From: Pseudomonas sp. 8O
GTDB taxonomy: Bacteria > Pseudomonadota > Gammaproteobacteria > Pseudomonadales > Pseudomonadaceae
Assembly: GCF_902506495.1 (NCBI RefSeq)
Contig: NZ_LR733264.1
Location: 1,663,312 to 1,727,311 of the forward strand
Direction of reading: 5' to 3'
Length of the DNA: 64,000 nucleotides
In this document: positions 44,224-54,266 of the stretch, in pieces
How the letters are laid out: the number at the start of each line of letters is the position of its first letter
How positions within the stretch are numbered: position 1 is the first letter of the stretch
Notes under the pieces: model-generated
What the model was told of the DNA's origin: nothing
What the model saw: the letters and a program-made list of their open reading frames with translations, nothing else
Databases searched by the model: none
Program-made: the position numbers and the translations under genes

Positions 44224-44326
44224 GCCGTACTCCTTGTCACCCGGACTTACAGCATCCTCTGCAAGGCCCGAGCCAGCACAATTAATCCTTTAACTTCAAA
44301 CAGATACCAACAAAACCAAAACAAAA

Positions 44327-44348
44327 TGCACCGAAATAGTGCGGTGCA
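44327..44348. promoter_or_regulatory. TGCACCG / CGGTGCA palindrome upstream of ATP-grasp operon
   Basis: Seven-base perfect inverted arms around 8 bases, 104 bases before the ATP-grasp start. The left portion also reads TGCAC-N7-GTGCG, 9 of 10 matches to the NtrC consensus TGCAC-N7-GTGCA. No sigma-54 promoter was found at the expected spacing, so NtrC control is only a possibility. Confidence 0.4.
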
Positions 44349-44549
44349 ATGTTTCTGTCATGAGATGCCGCCCCATTGCGTGGCACAACAAAAATCGCTG
44401 GTCATGACAGTGCGCGGTGTAGGCAAAAAGCCTGCAGCCCTGCCCAGCAGCGGCCCCGGACACTTGGCTGTCACATTGCGTGACCGACCGGTCAAGCGCA
44501 ACCGCTTTTGCACCGACTACGCGAGGACCAAGCATCCGCATGAACCTGT

Positions 44550-44608
44550 GTAGCCCGGATAGAATCCGGGGATGTTCGCGGCATGGACGTGGATGCCATC
44601 CAGGCTAC
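44550..44608. repeat. Interspersed palindrome GTAGCCCGGAT ... AGGCTAC
   Basis: GTAGCCCGGAT-AGA-ATCCGGG, then a spacer, then CATCCAGGCTAC in inverted orientation. The same family recurs at 57669-57726 with better symmetry. Confidence 0.6.
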
Positions 44609-44637
44609 GGGAAGCAGCAAGCGGATGAAGCGCTTGC

Positions 44638-45312
44638 TCAGCCTGCACCAAGATAAGCCGCGATCAATCCCGCTGCCGTCTGCAGATGCTGCTCATGGCT
44701 GAAGCCGGATGCCTTCAAAGGCTTGAGGTCATGATCGGCTGCCTGCAGCCATTGCAGCTCGATGGCCGCTGAAAGCTCGTAACCCGCAACGCTCTCGCGA
44801 TTGCCCAACGCATCGCGCTCACCCTGGATGATCAGCGTTGGCGTACGCAGCTCAGCGAGATGGGCGACTCGTGGCTTTTCCGGTTTGCCAGCCGCGTAAA
44901 AGGGATAGCCCAGACAGATCAGCTTCGAGGCGCCCAACTCGTCCGCCAGCAGACTGGCCATGCGCCCACCCATGGACTTGCCGCCAATGGCCACAGGCCC
45001 TGCGACTCGTTGGCGCACCTGGGTATGTACTTCGCGCCATTGCTGCAGCAGTTGCGCCTGCGGATTGGGCGGTCGTTTGCGCCCGTCTACCCGCCGCTGG
45101 GCCATGTAGGCGAACTCGAAGCGCACCACGCGCACGCCACGTGACACCAGGCCTTGCGCCATGTGTTGCATGAATGCGCTGTCCATCGGCGCACCGGCGC
45201 CATGGGCAAGGATCAAGGTAGCCAATGCTGCCTGCGGCGGTTCGTCCCACAACCACGGTAGTCCCTGCTCACATTGACCGGCGTCAATAAACCCAGATGG
45301 CCCTTTGCTCAT
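44638..45312 (-). CDS. Alpha/beta hydrolase (KANL3/Tex30-like family)
   Basis: 224 residues. The fold is shown by [16 protein letters not shown], the nucleophile elbow GGKSMGGRM with Ser, the acid in [10 protein letters not shown], and the His in ADHDLKP. No substrate is known for this family. Its first 13 or so codons contain the ANR box that serves the divergent cco operon. Confidence 0.88.
   Translation of the reverse strand: MSKGPSGFIDAGQCEQGLPWLWDEPPQAALATLILAHGAGAPMDSAFMQHMAQGLVSRGVRVVRFEFAYMAQRRVDGRKRPPNPQAQLLQQWREVHTQVRQRVAGPVAIGGKSMGGRMASLLADELGASKLICLGYPFYAAGKPEKPRVAHLAELRTPTLIIQGERDALGNRESVAGYELSAAIELQWLQAADHDLKPLKASGFSHEQHLQTAAGLIAAYLGAG
45274..45287 (+). promoter_or_regulatory. 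ANR/FNR box of the first cco operon
   Basis: TTGACCGGCGTCAA is a perfect TTGAC-N4-GTCAA site, 127 bases before the ccoN start. It lies inside the beginning of the divergent hydrolase gene. In P. aeruginosa the distal operon of the tandem (cco2) is the ANR-induced one, which fits. Confidence 0.8.
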
Positions 45313-45413
45313 GCTTGCCTCGCGTCGATATCCGTGGTGTTCGTGGCCTGCTCATGCCTAGGGGTGCCACGGGTATCGGACGCTCTGCCATAACCGTGGA
45401 TGGAAGCCCAGAC

Positions 45414-46852
<1,439 letters not shown>

Positions 46853-46853
<1 letters not shown>

Positions 46854-47461
46854 TGAAACACGAGATTCTCGAGAAGAACATCGGCCTGATGGCGCTGGTG
46901 ATGATCCTTGCGGTCAGCATCGGTGGCCTGACGCAGATCGTCCCGCTGTTCTTCCAGGACGTCACCAACGAGCCGGTCGATGGCCTCAAGCCCTACACCG
47001 CGCTGCAACTGGAAGGCCGCGACATCTACATCCGCGAAGGCTGCGTCGGCTGCCACTCGCAGATGATCCGTCCGTTCCGCGCCGAAACCGAGCGTTACGG
47101 CCACTATTCCGTCGCAGGCGAGAGCGTCTGGGATCACCCCTTCCTGTGGGGTTCCAAGCGTACCGGCCCGGACCTGGCCCGTGTTGGCGCCCGCTACTCG
47201 GACGAGTGGCATCGTGCGCACCTGTACAACCCGCGCAACGTCGTGCCGGAGTCGATCATGCCCGCCTACCCCTGGCTGGTGGAGCAGAGCCTCGATGGCA
47301 AGGACACCGCCAAGAAGATGAGCGTTATGCGCACTCTGGGCGTGCCCTACAGCGAAGAAGACATCGCCGCTGCCAGCGACGCGGTCAAGGGCAAGAGCGA
47401 GATGGATGCTCTGGTCGCCTACCTGCAGGTGCTTGGCACCGCCGTGAAGAACAAGAGGTAA
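46853..47461 (+). CDS. ccoO: cbb3 oxidase mono-heme subunit CcoO, first operon
   Basis: 202 residues with one N-terminal membrane anchor ([24 protein letters not shown]). One heme c site, [13 protein letters not shown], and the distal Met in ESIMPAYPW. It passes electrons to CcoN. It overlaps ccoN by one base. Confidence 0.97.
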
Positions 47462-47466
47462 GCGCC

Positions 47467-47646
47467 ATGTTCGAGCTAATCGATATCGGCACCCTGCGCG
47501 GCATTGGAACCGCGCTGGTACTGATCGCCTTCACCGCCGTCACCCTCTGGGCCTACAGCGGCAAACGCCGCGACGCCTTCACCGAAGCGGCCAACCTGCC
47601 CTTCGCTGATGAGCCCAAGCCCGCCGTTTCGAGGACCCAAGCATGA
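47467..47646 (+). CDS. ccoQ: cbb3 oxidase small subunit CcoQ, first operon
   Basis: 59 residues with one membrane helix ([22 protein letters not shown]) and the conserved tail [14 protein letters not shown]. CcoQ stabilises the complex. It starts 5 bases after ccoO and overlaps ccoP by 4 bases (ATGA). Confidence 0.95.
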   Translation: MFELIDIGTLRGIGTALVLIAFTAVTLWAYSGKRRDAFTEAANLPFADEPKPAVSRTQA

Positions 47647-48569
47647 CCACCTTCTGGAGCTGGTACATCACCCTGCTGACCGTGGGCTCGCTGGTCGCGC
47701 TGTTCTGGCTGATCTTCGCCACCCGCAAGAGCGAAGTGCACAAGAACCCGACCGAGCAGACCATGGGGCACTCCTTCGATGGCATCGAGGAGTATGACAA
47801 CCCACTGCCCAAGTGGTGGTTCATGCTGTTCCTCGGCACACTGGTGTTTTCCGTTGGCTATCTGCTGCTCTACCCGGGCCTGGGCAACTTCAAGGGCCTG
47901 CTGCCGGGCTACGAGGATGGCTGGACCCAGGTCAACCAGTGGCAGCGCGAAATGGATCGTGCCGATGAGCTGTACGGCCCGATCTTCGCCAAATACGCAG
48001 CAATGCCCATCGAGGAAGTGGCCAAGGACGAGCGCGCGCTGAAAATGGGCGGTCGCCTGTTCGCCTCCAACTGCTCGGTGTGCCACGGTTCTGACGCAAA
48101 GGGCAGCTATGGCTTCCCCAACCTGGCCGACAGCAACTGGCGCTGGGGCGGCGAGCCGGAGACCATCAAAACCACGATCCTGCACGGCCGCATGGGCGTG
48201 ATGCCGGCACAAGGCCCGATGATCGGCGAAGATGGCGTACGCAATGTCGCCGCCTACGTCCTCACCGAGCTGGGCGGTCGCGAGTTGCCGGCAGATGCGC
48301 AGGCCGACGTCGCCGCCGGCAAACAGATCTTCGCCACCCTCTGCTCCGCCTGCCACACCCAGGCCGGCACCGGCATGGCCGTGATGGGGGCGCCGGACCT
48401 GACTAAGCCCAGCGCGTTCATCTACGGCAGCAGCTTCGCCCAACTGCAACAGACCATCCGCTATGGTCGCAGCGGCAACATGCCGGCCCAGGGTGACTTC
48501 CTCGGCAATGACAAGGCTCACCTGCTGGCCGCCTATGTGCTCAAGCTGAGCCAGGGCGAGAGCAAGTAA
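47643..48569 (+). CDS. ccoP: cbb3 oxidase di-heme subunit CcoP, first operon
   Basis: 308 residues with two N-terminal membrane segments ([21 protein letters not shown] and [19 protein letters not shown]). Two heme c sites follow, CSVCH and CSACH. It brings electrons from cytochrome c. Compared with the second operon's CcoP it lacks a 23-residue block after the membrane anchor. A hairpin terminator follows. Confidence 0.97.
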   Translation: MTTFWSWYITLLTVGSLVALFWLIFATRKSEVHKNPTEQTMGHSFDGIEEYDNPLPKWWFMLFLGTLVFSVGYLLLYPGLGNFKGLLPGYEDGWTQVNQWQREMDRADELYGPIFAKYAAMPIEEVAKDERALKMGGRLFASNCSVCHGSDAKGSYGFPNLADSNWRWGGEPETIKTTILHGRMGVMPAQGPMIGEDGVRNVAAYVLTELGGRELPADAQADVAAGKQIFATLCSACHTQAGTGMAVMGAPDLTKPSAFIYGSSFAQLQQTIRYGRSGNMPAQGDFLGNDKAHLLAAYVLKLSQGESK

Positions 48570-48582
48570 CCCCTGCACTTCA

Positions 48583-48607
48583 CCGGCGACCGAATCACGG
48601 TCGCCGG
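48583..48607 (+). terminator. Hairpin after the first cco operon
   Basis: A perfect 10-bp stem CCGGCGACCG / CGGTCGCCGG with AATCA loop, 14 bases past the ccoP stop. No clear T-run. Confidence 0.6.
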
Positions 48608-48668
48608 CCCCTCCTTATATGTGTGCGACCCAGTGTCGCACCTGCCGACCAATAGCCCTGCAATCTCC

Positions 48669-48682
48669 TTGATCTGGGCTAA
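48669..48682 (+). promoter_or_regulatory. Degenerate ANR-like site before the second cco operon
   Basis: TTGAT-CTGG-GCTAA has one perfect half-site and a half-site with 3 of 5 matches. It is 233 bases from the ccoN start. A weak or vestigial site fits the constitutive behaviour reported for cco1 in P. aeruginosa. Confidence 0.35.
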
Positions 48683-48888
48683 GCTGCCTTTCAGTCGCCA
48701 TTTGCCACAACTCTAAGGCGATCCTTTCTTAGCGCTGCGCAAACTGGTTGCGCCAAAAGCTGCCAGAGCTGTTTCCGAGACCGTTGCGAACGGCTCGCGA
48801 AAGGCCCTGAAACCCTATTCGTGTCGGCACCTTACGTTGCAATGGCTACTTGCTTTCTACATACTTGCCGCCGATTTTTGCCCCATAA

Positions 48889-50357
<1,469 letters not shown>

Positions 50358-50358
<1 letters not shown>

Positions 50359-50966
50359 TGAAACACGAAATCATCGAGAAGAATATCGGCCTGATGGCGC
50401 TGCTGATGGTGATTGCCGTCAGCATCGGTGGCCTGACCCAGATCGTCCCGCTGTTCTTCCAGGACGTCACCAATGAGCCGGTGGAAGGCCTCAAGCCCTA
50501 CACCGCGATGCAACTGGAAGGTCGCGATATCTACATCCGTGAAGGCTGCGTTGGCTGCCACTCGCAGATGATCCGTCCGTTCCGCGCCGAGACCGAACGC
50601 TACGGCCACTACTCCGTCGCCGGTGAAAGCGTCTGGGATCACCCCTTCCTGTGGGGCTCCAAGCGTACCGGCCCGGACCTGGCTCGCGTCGGCGGCCGCT
50701 ACTCGGACGAGTGGCATCGCGCCCACCTGTACAACCCGCGCAACGTCGTGCCTGAGTCGAAGATGCCCGCCTACCCCTGGCTGGTGGAGAACAAACTCGA
50801 CGGTCACGACACCGCCAAGAAGATGGAAGTCATGCGTGGCTTCGGCATCCCTTACACCGACGAAGATATCGCCGGTGCTCGCGATGCCGTGAAAGGCAAC
50901 ACCGAAATGGACGCGCTGATCGCGTACCTGCAGGTTCTCGGCACTTCCATCAAGAACAAACGGTAA
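50358..50966 (+). CDS. ccoO: cbb3 oxidase mono-heme subunit CcoO, second operon
   Basis: 202 residues, over 90% identical by eye to the first copy. Membrane anchor near residues 10-32, heme site [13 protein letters not shown] and distal Met in ESKMPAYPW. Confidence 0.97.
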
Positions 50967-50972
50967 GACGCT

Positions 50973-51161
50973 ATGGACATCGGGATGATTCGCGGCATCG
51001 GCACGGCGGTGGTCTTCATCGCCTTCATCGGCGTGGTGCTCTGGGCTTACAGCAGCAAGCGCAAATCGAGCTTCGACGAAGCAGCCAACCTGCCCTTCGC
51101 CGACGATCTCAAGCCCGAGTCCAAGCGCGATCAAGACTCTTCCAGGAGCAATAACCAATGA
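50973..51161 (+). CDS. ccoQ: cbb3 oxidase small subunit CcoQ, second operon
   Basis: 62 residues: one membrane helix ([17 protein letters not shown]) and the conserved tail [14 protein letters not shown]. It starts 6 bases after ccoO and overlaps ccoP by 4 bases. Confidence 0.95.
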   Translation: MDIGMIRGIGTAVVFIAFIGVVLWAYSSKRKSSFDEAANLPFADDLKPESKRDQDSSRSNNQ

Positions 51162-52153
51162 CCACGTTCTGGAGTTGGTACGTAACCATTCTGTCTCTGG
51201 GCACCATCTTCGCCCTGACCTGGCTGATCTTCGGCACCCGCAAGGGCCAGCGCCAGGAAACCACCGAAGAAACCGTCGGCCACAGCTTCGACGGCATCGA
51301 GGAGTATGACAACCCGCTGCCGAAGTGGTGGTTCATGCTGTTCGTCGCCACCATCATCTTCGCCCTCGGCTACCTGGCCCTGTACCCAGGCCTGGGTAAC
51401 TTCAAGGGCCTGCTGCCCGGCTACGACTACGTCGACAGCGAAAAAGAAACGCCTTTTGCCTCTGGTGTGCAGATCGCTGACGGCTCCATGCGTCACGCCG
51501 GCTGGACCGGTGTACACCAGTGGGAAAAGGAAATGGCGCGTGCCGATGAGCAGTACGGCCCGCTGTTCGCCAAGTACGCTGCAATGCCGATCGAGGAAGT
51601 GGCCAAGGACGCGCAAGCCCTGAAAATGGGTGGCCGCCTGTTCGCCTCCAACTGCTCCGTGTGCCACGGTTCCGACGCCAAGGGCAGCTACGGCTTCCCC
51701 AACCTGACAGACAACGAATGGCGCTGGGGCGGCGAGCCGGAAACCATCAAGACCACCCTGCTCAAGGGTCGTCAGGGTGCGATGCCTGCTCAAGGCCCGA
51801 TGATCGGCGAAGATGGCGTACGCAATGTCGCCGCCTACGTCCTCACCGAACTCGCTGGCCGCGAGCTGCCAGAAGGCGTGGAAGCCGATATCGAAGCAGG
51901 CCAGAAGGTCTTCGCCGGTACCTGCTTCGCCTGCCATGGCGCAGACGGCAAGGGTACAGCAGCCATGGGCGCGCCGAACCTGACCAACCCGGCAGCGTTC
52001 ATCTATGGCAGCAGCTACGCACAACTGCAGCAGAGCATCCGCTACGGCCGTCACGGCAACATGCCGGCTCAGGAAGAATTCCTCGGCAATGACAAGGTGC
52101 ATCTGCTGGCTGCCTACGTGTACAGCCTGTCGCACAAGGCACAAGAGCAGTAA
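51158..52153 (+). CDS. ccoP: cbb3 oxidase di-heme subunit CcoP, second operon
   Basis: 331 residues, 23 longer than the first copy because of an insertion between the second membrane segment and the first heme domain ([20 protein letters not shown] and flanks). Two heme sites, CSVCH and CFACH. A 59-base stretch at 51791-51849 is identical to the first copy. A strong terminator follows. Confidence 0.97.
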   Translation: MTTFWSWYVTILSLGTIFALTWLIFGTRKGQRQETTEETVGHSFDGIEEYDNPLPKWWFMLFVATIIFALGYLALYPGLGNFKGLLPGYDYVDSEKETPFASGVQIADGSMRHAGWTGVHQWEKEMARADEQYGPLFAKYAAMPIEEVAKDAQALKMGGRLFASNCSVCHGSDAKGSYGFPNLTDNEWRWGGEPETIKTTLLKGRQGAMPAQGPMIGEDGVRNVAAYVLTELAGRELPEGVEADIEAGQKVFAGTCFACHGADGKGTAAMGAPNLTNPAAFIYGSSYAQLQQSIRYGRHGNMPAQEEFLGNDKVHLLAAYVYSLSHKAQEQ

Positions 52154-52168
52154 GTACAAACGACTCCT

Positions 52169-52182
52169 TTGACAAGGGTCAA
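52169..52182 (+). promoter_or_regulatory. ANR/FNR box upstream of ccoGHIS
   Basis: TTGACAAGGGTCAA is a perfect TTGAC-N4-GTCAA site, 132 bases before ccoG. The terminator of the preceding operon lies between box and gene. A TACCAT -10-like element at 52235-52240 would put the box about 71.5 bases from the start, a class I spacing. Confidence 0.8.
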
Positions 52183-52184
52183 TG

Positions 52185-52222
52185 AACGCCCGGGTCGCGA
52201 CCGCTGGTCGCACCCGGGCGTT
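52185..52222 (+). terminator. Terminator of the second cco operon
   Basis: AACGCCCGGGT and ACCCGGGCGTT form an 11-bp perfect stem, continued by GCGACC / GGTCGC inside, so about 17 pairs around a GCT loop. Only short T tracts follow. Confidence 0.75.
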
Positions 52223-52313
52223 GCCTTTCAGGCGTACCATATAGCTACCGTGAATTGACCCTGACCGGCACGTATCGGCCTGGGCTGCCAACCAACCGCT
52301 TTGGTATGCATTG

Positions 52314-53726
52314 ATGAGCGAACAGATTCCCGTCCAGGACGTCACCCCTCCTTCTGCCAAGAATGCCAGCGTCGATCTCTACGCCAGCCGCGAGAAGATC
52401 TATACCCGCGCGTTCACTGGCCTGTTTCGTAATCTGCGACTCGCTGGCGGCGCCCTGCTCTTCCTGCTGTTCTTCGGCACCGTCTGGCTGAGCTGGAACG
52501 GCCGCCAAGCGGTCTGGTGGAACCTCCCCGAACGCAAATTCCATATTTTCGGCGCCAGCTACTGGCCGCAGGATTTCATGCTGCTGTCCTGGCTGCTGAT
52601 CATCTGCGCCTTCGGCCTGTTCTTCATCACCGTTTTCGCCGGTCGCGTCTGGTGCGGTTATACCTGCCCGCAGAGCGTGTTCACCTGGGTATTCATGTGG
52701 GCGGAAAAAGTCACCGAGGGCGACCGTAACCAGCGCATGAAACTGGACAAACAGTCCATGAGCGGCAAGAAGCTTGGACGCAAGCTGGCCAAGCACGGCA
52801 TCTGGGTGGTCGTATCGCTACTGACCGCGATCACCTTCGTCGGTTACTTCACGCCGATTCGCGAACTGGTCATCGAGATCTTCACCGGTGAAGCCAGCGG
52901 CTGGGCCTATTTCTGGATCGGCTTCTTCACCCTCGCCACCTACGGCAACGCCGGCTACCTGCGCGAGCAGGTGTGCATCTACATGTGCCCCTATGCGCGC
53001 TTCCAGAGTGTGATGTTCGACCAGGACACCCTGATCGTCTCCTACGACCCGCGCCGTGGCGAATCACGCGGCCCTCGCAAGAAGGACGCCGATTACAAGG
53101 CGCAGGGCCTCGGCGACTGCATCGATTGCAAGATGTGCGTGCAGGTCTGCCCCACCGGCATCGATATTCGCGATGGCCTGCAGATCGAGTGCATCGGCTG
53201 CGCCGCCTGCATCGACGCCTGCGACGACATCATGGACAAGATGAACTATCCCAAGGGGCTGATCAGCTACACCACTGAACACAACCTGTCCGGGCGCAAG
53301 ACCCACCTGCTGCGCCCGCGCCTGATCGGCTACGCTGTCGCGCTGGTCGCCATGATCGGCCTGTTCGCCTGGGCCGTGGCCAATCGCCCGCTGGTGGAGC
53401 TGGATGTACTCAAGGATCGTGTGCTGTTCCGTGAGAACGAGCGCGGCCATATCGAGAACGTCTATACCCTGAAGATCATGAACAAGGCGCAGCGCGACAT
53501 GACCTACGTGATCAGCGCCGACGGCCTCGACGGCCTGGTCTACGAAGGCAAGCGCGAAGTGCGGGCCCTGGCTGGCGAGGTGTATTCCTTCCCGGTCGAG
53601 CTGTCCATCGCACCGGAGAAGCTGCCGTCGAGCGCCAACAATATCGTCTTCCACGTACAATCCGCGGACGACCCCAGTATCAAGAACGACGCCGACAGCC
53701 GCTTCATTGGCCCAAGCGTCCGCTGA
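52314..53726 (+). CDS. ccoG: CcoG (RdxA/FixG) membrane ferredoxin-like protein
   Basis: 470 residues from the ATG at 52314. Membrane segments are near 40-60, 85-107, 160-180, 195-215 and 340-360. A cysteine pair in VWCGYTCPQSVF and the two 4Fe-4S clusters CIDCKMCVQVCP and CIGCAACIDAC are complete; an IgG-like periplasmic domain ends the protein. CcoG reduces Cu(II) to Cu(I) for cbb3 assembly. It starts the ccoGHIS operon. Confidence 0.96.
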   Translation: MSEQIPVQDVTPPSAKNASVDLYASREKIYTRAFTGLFRNLRLAGGALLFLLFFGTVWLSWNGRQAVWWNLPERKFHIFGASYWPQDFMLLSWLLIICAFGLFFITVFAGRVWCGYTCPQSVFTWVFMWAEKVTEGDRNQRMKLDKQSMSGKKLGRKLAKHGIWVVVSLLTAITFVGYFTPIRELVIEIFTGEASGWAYFWIGFFTLATYGNAGYLREQVCIYMCPYARFQSVMFDQDTLIVSYDPRRGESRGPRKKDADYKAQGLGDCIDCKMCVQVCPTGIDIRDGLQIECIGCAACIDACDDIMDKMNYPKGLISYTTEHNLSGRKTHLLRPRLIGYAVALVAMIGLFAWAVANRPLVELDVLKDRVLFRENERGHIENVYTLKIMNKAQRDMTYVISADGLDGLVYEGKREVRALAGEVYSFPVELSIAPEKLPSSANNIVFHVQSADDPSIKNDADSRFIGPSVR

Positions 53727-53739
53727 CAACGGAAAACGC

Positions 53740-54258
53740 ATGACCGAGCAAACCCCATCGCCAGTCAAACCCTGGTACAAGCAGTTCTGGCCCTGGTTCA
53801 TCCTGTTCCTGCTGGGCTACTCGGTGGTGCAGGGCCTGACCCTGCTCACCATCGCCACCAAGAACCCGCCAGGGCTGATCTCCGACGACTACTACGATGT
53901 CGGCAAGGGCATCAACCAGTCGCTGGAGCGCGAAAAATTGGCCGAGCGCCTGCAATTGCATGGCGAGCTGGTGCTGGACAACACCACCGGTGTCGCCACC
54001 CTGGCGCTGGAGGGCAACAGCAGACCGCAGCAGATCGTGCTCAACCTGATCTCGCCGACCCAGCCGGAACGCGACCGCCGCGTGATCCTGCAACCGGCGG
54101 CTGACGGCCAGTACCGTGGGCAAATGGTCGATGAAGTCAGCGGTCGTCGCTTCGTCGAGCTGCTCGGCCAGGAAGGCAGCCAGAACTGGCGTCTGTTCGA
54201 GGAAGAGAACATCACCGGTGGCCAGACCATCATGATCGGTGACAATCCCTCCTACTGA
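53740..54258 (+). CDS. ccoH: CcoH (FixH) cbb3 assembly factor
   Basis: 172 residues from the ATG at 53740 (MTEQTPSPVKPWYKQFWPW); an in-frame upstream start is inside ccoG and is rejected. One N-terminal membrane anchor (FWPWFILFLLGYSVVQGL) precedes the FixH periplasmic domain with DDYYDVGKGINQ. It associates with the assembling cbb3 complex. It lies 13 bases after ccoG. Confidence 0.93.
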   Translation: MTEQTPSPVKPWYKQFWPWFILFLLGYSVVQGLTLLTIATKNPPGLISDDYYDVGKGINQSLEREKLAERLQLHGELVLDNTTGVATLALEGNSRPQQIVLNLISPTQPERDRRVILQPAADGQYRGQMVDEVSGRRFVELLGQEGSQNWRLFEEENITGGQTIMIGDNPSY

Positions 54259-54266
54259 CCCAGCCA

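Larger units (their letters stand above)
44224..44637. other. Intergenic region upstream of the ATP-grasp operon (414 bases)
   Basis: No gene seen. It is AT-rich near 44,285-44,335 and holds the TGCACCG ... CGGTGCA palindrome (44327-44348), an imperfect dyad around GACCGACCGGTC (near 44,478-44,503), and a GTAGCCCGGAT interspersed repeat (44550-44608) at the hydrolase end. Confidence 0.5.

Noticed and set aside
44224..44420. Sigma-54 promoter beside the NtrC-like palindrome (TGGCAC near 44380)
   Set aside because: The GG and GC elements are 13 rather than 10 bases apart on the plus strand, and nothing suitable was found on the minus strand.
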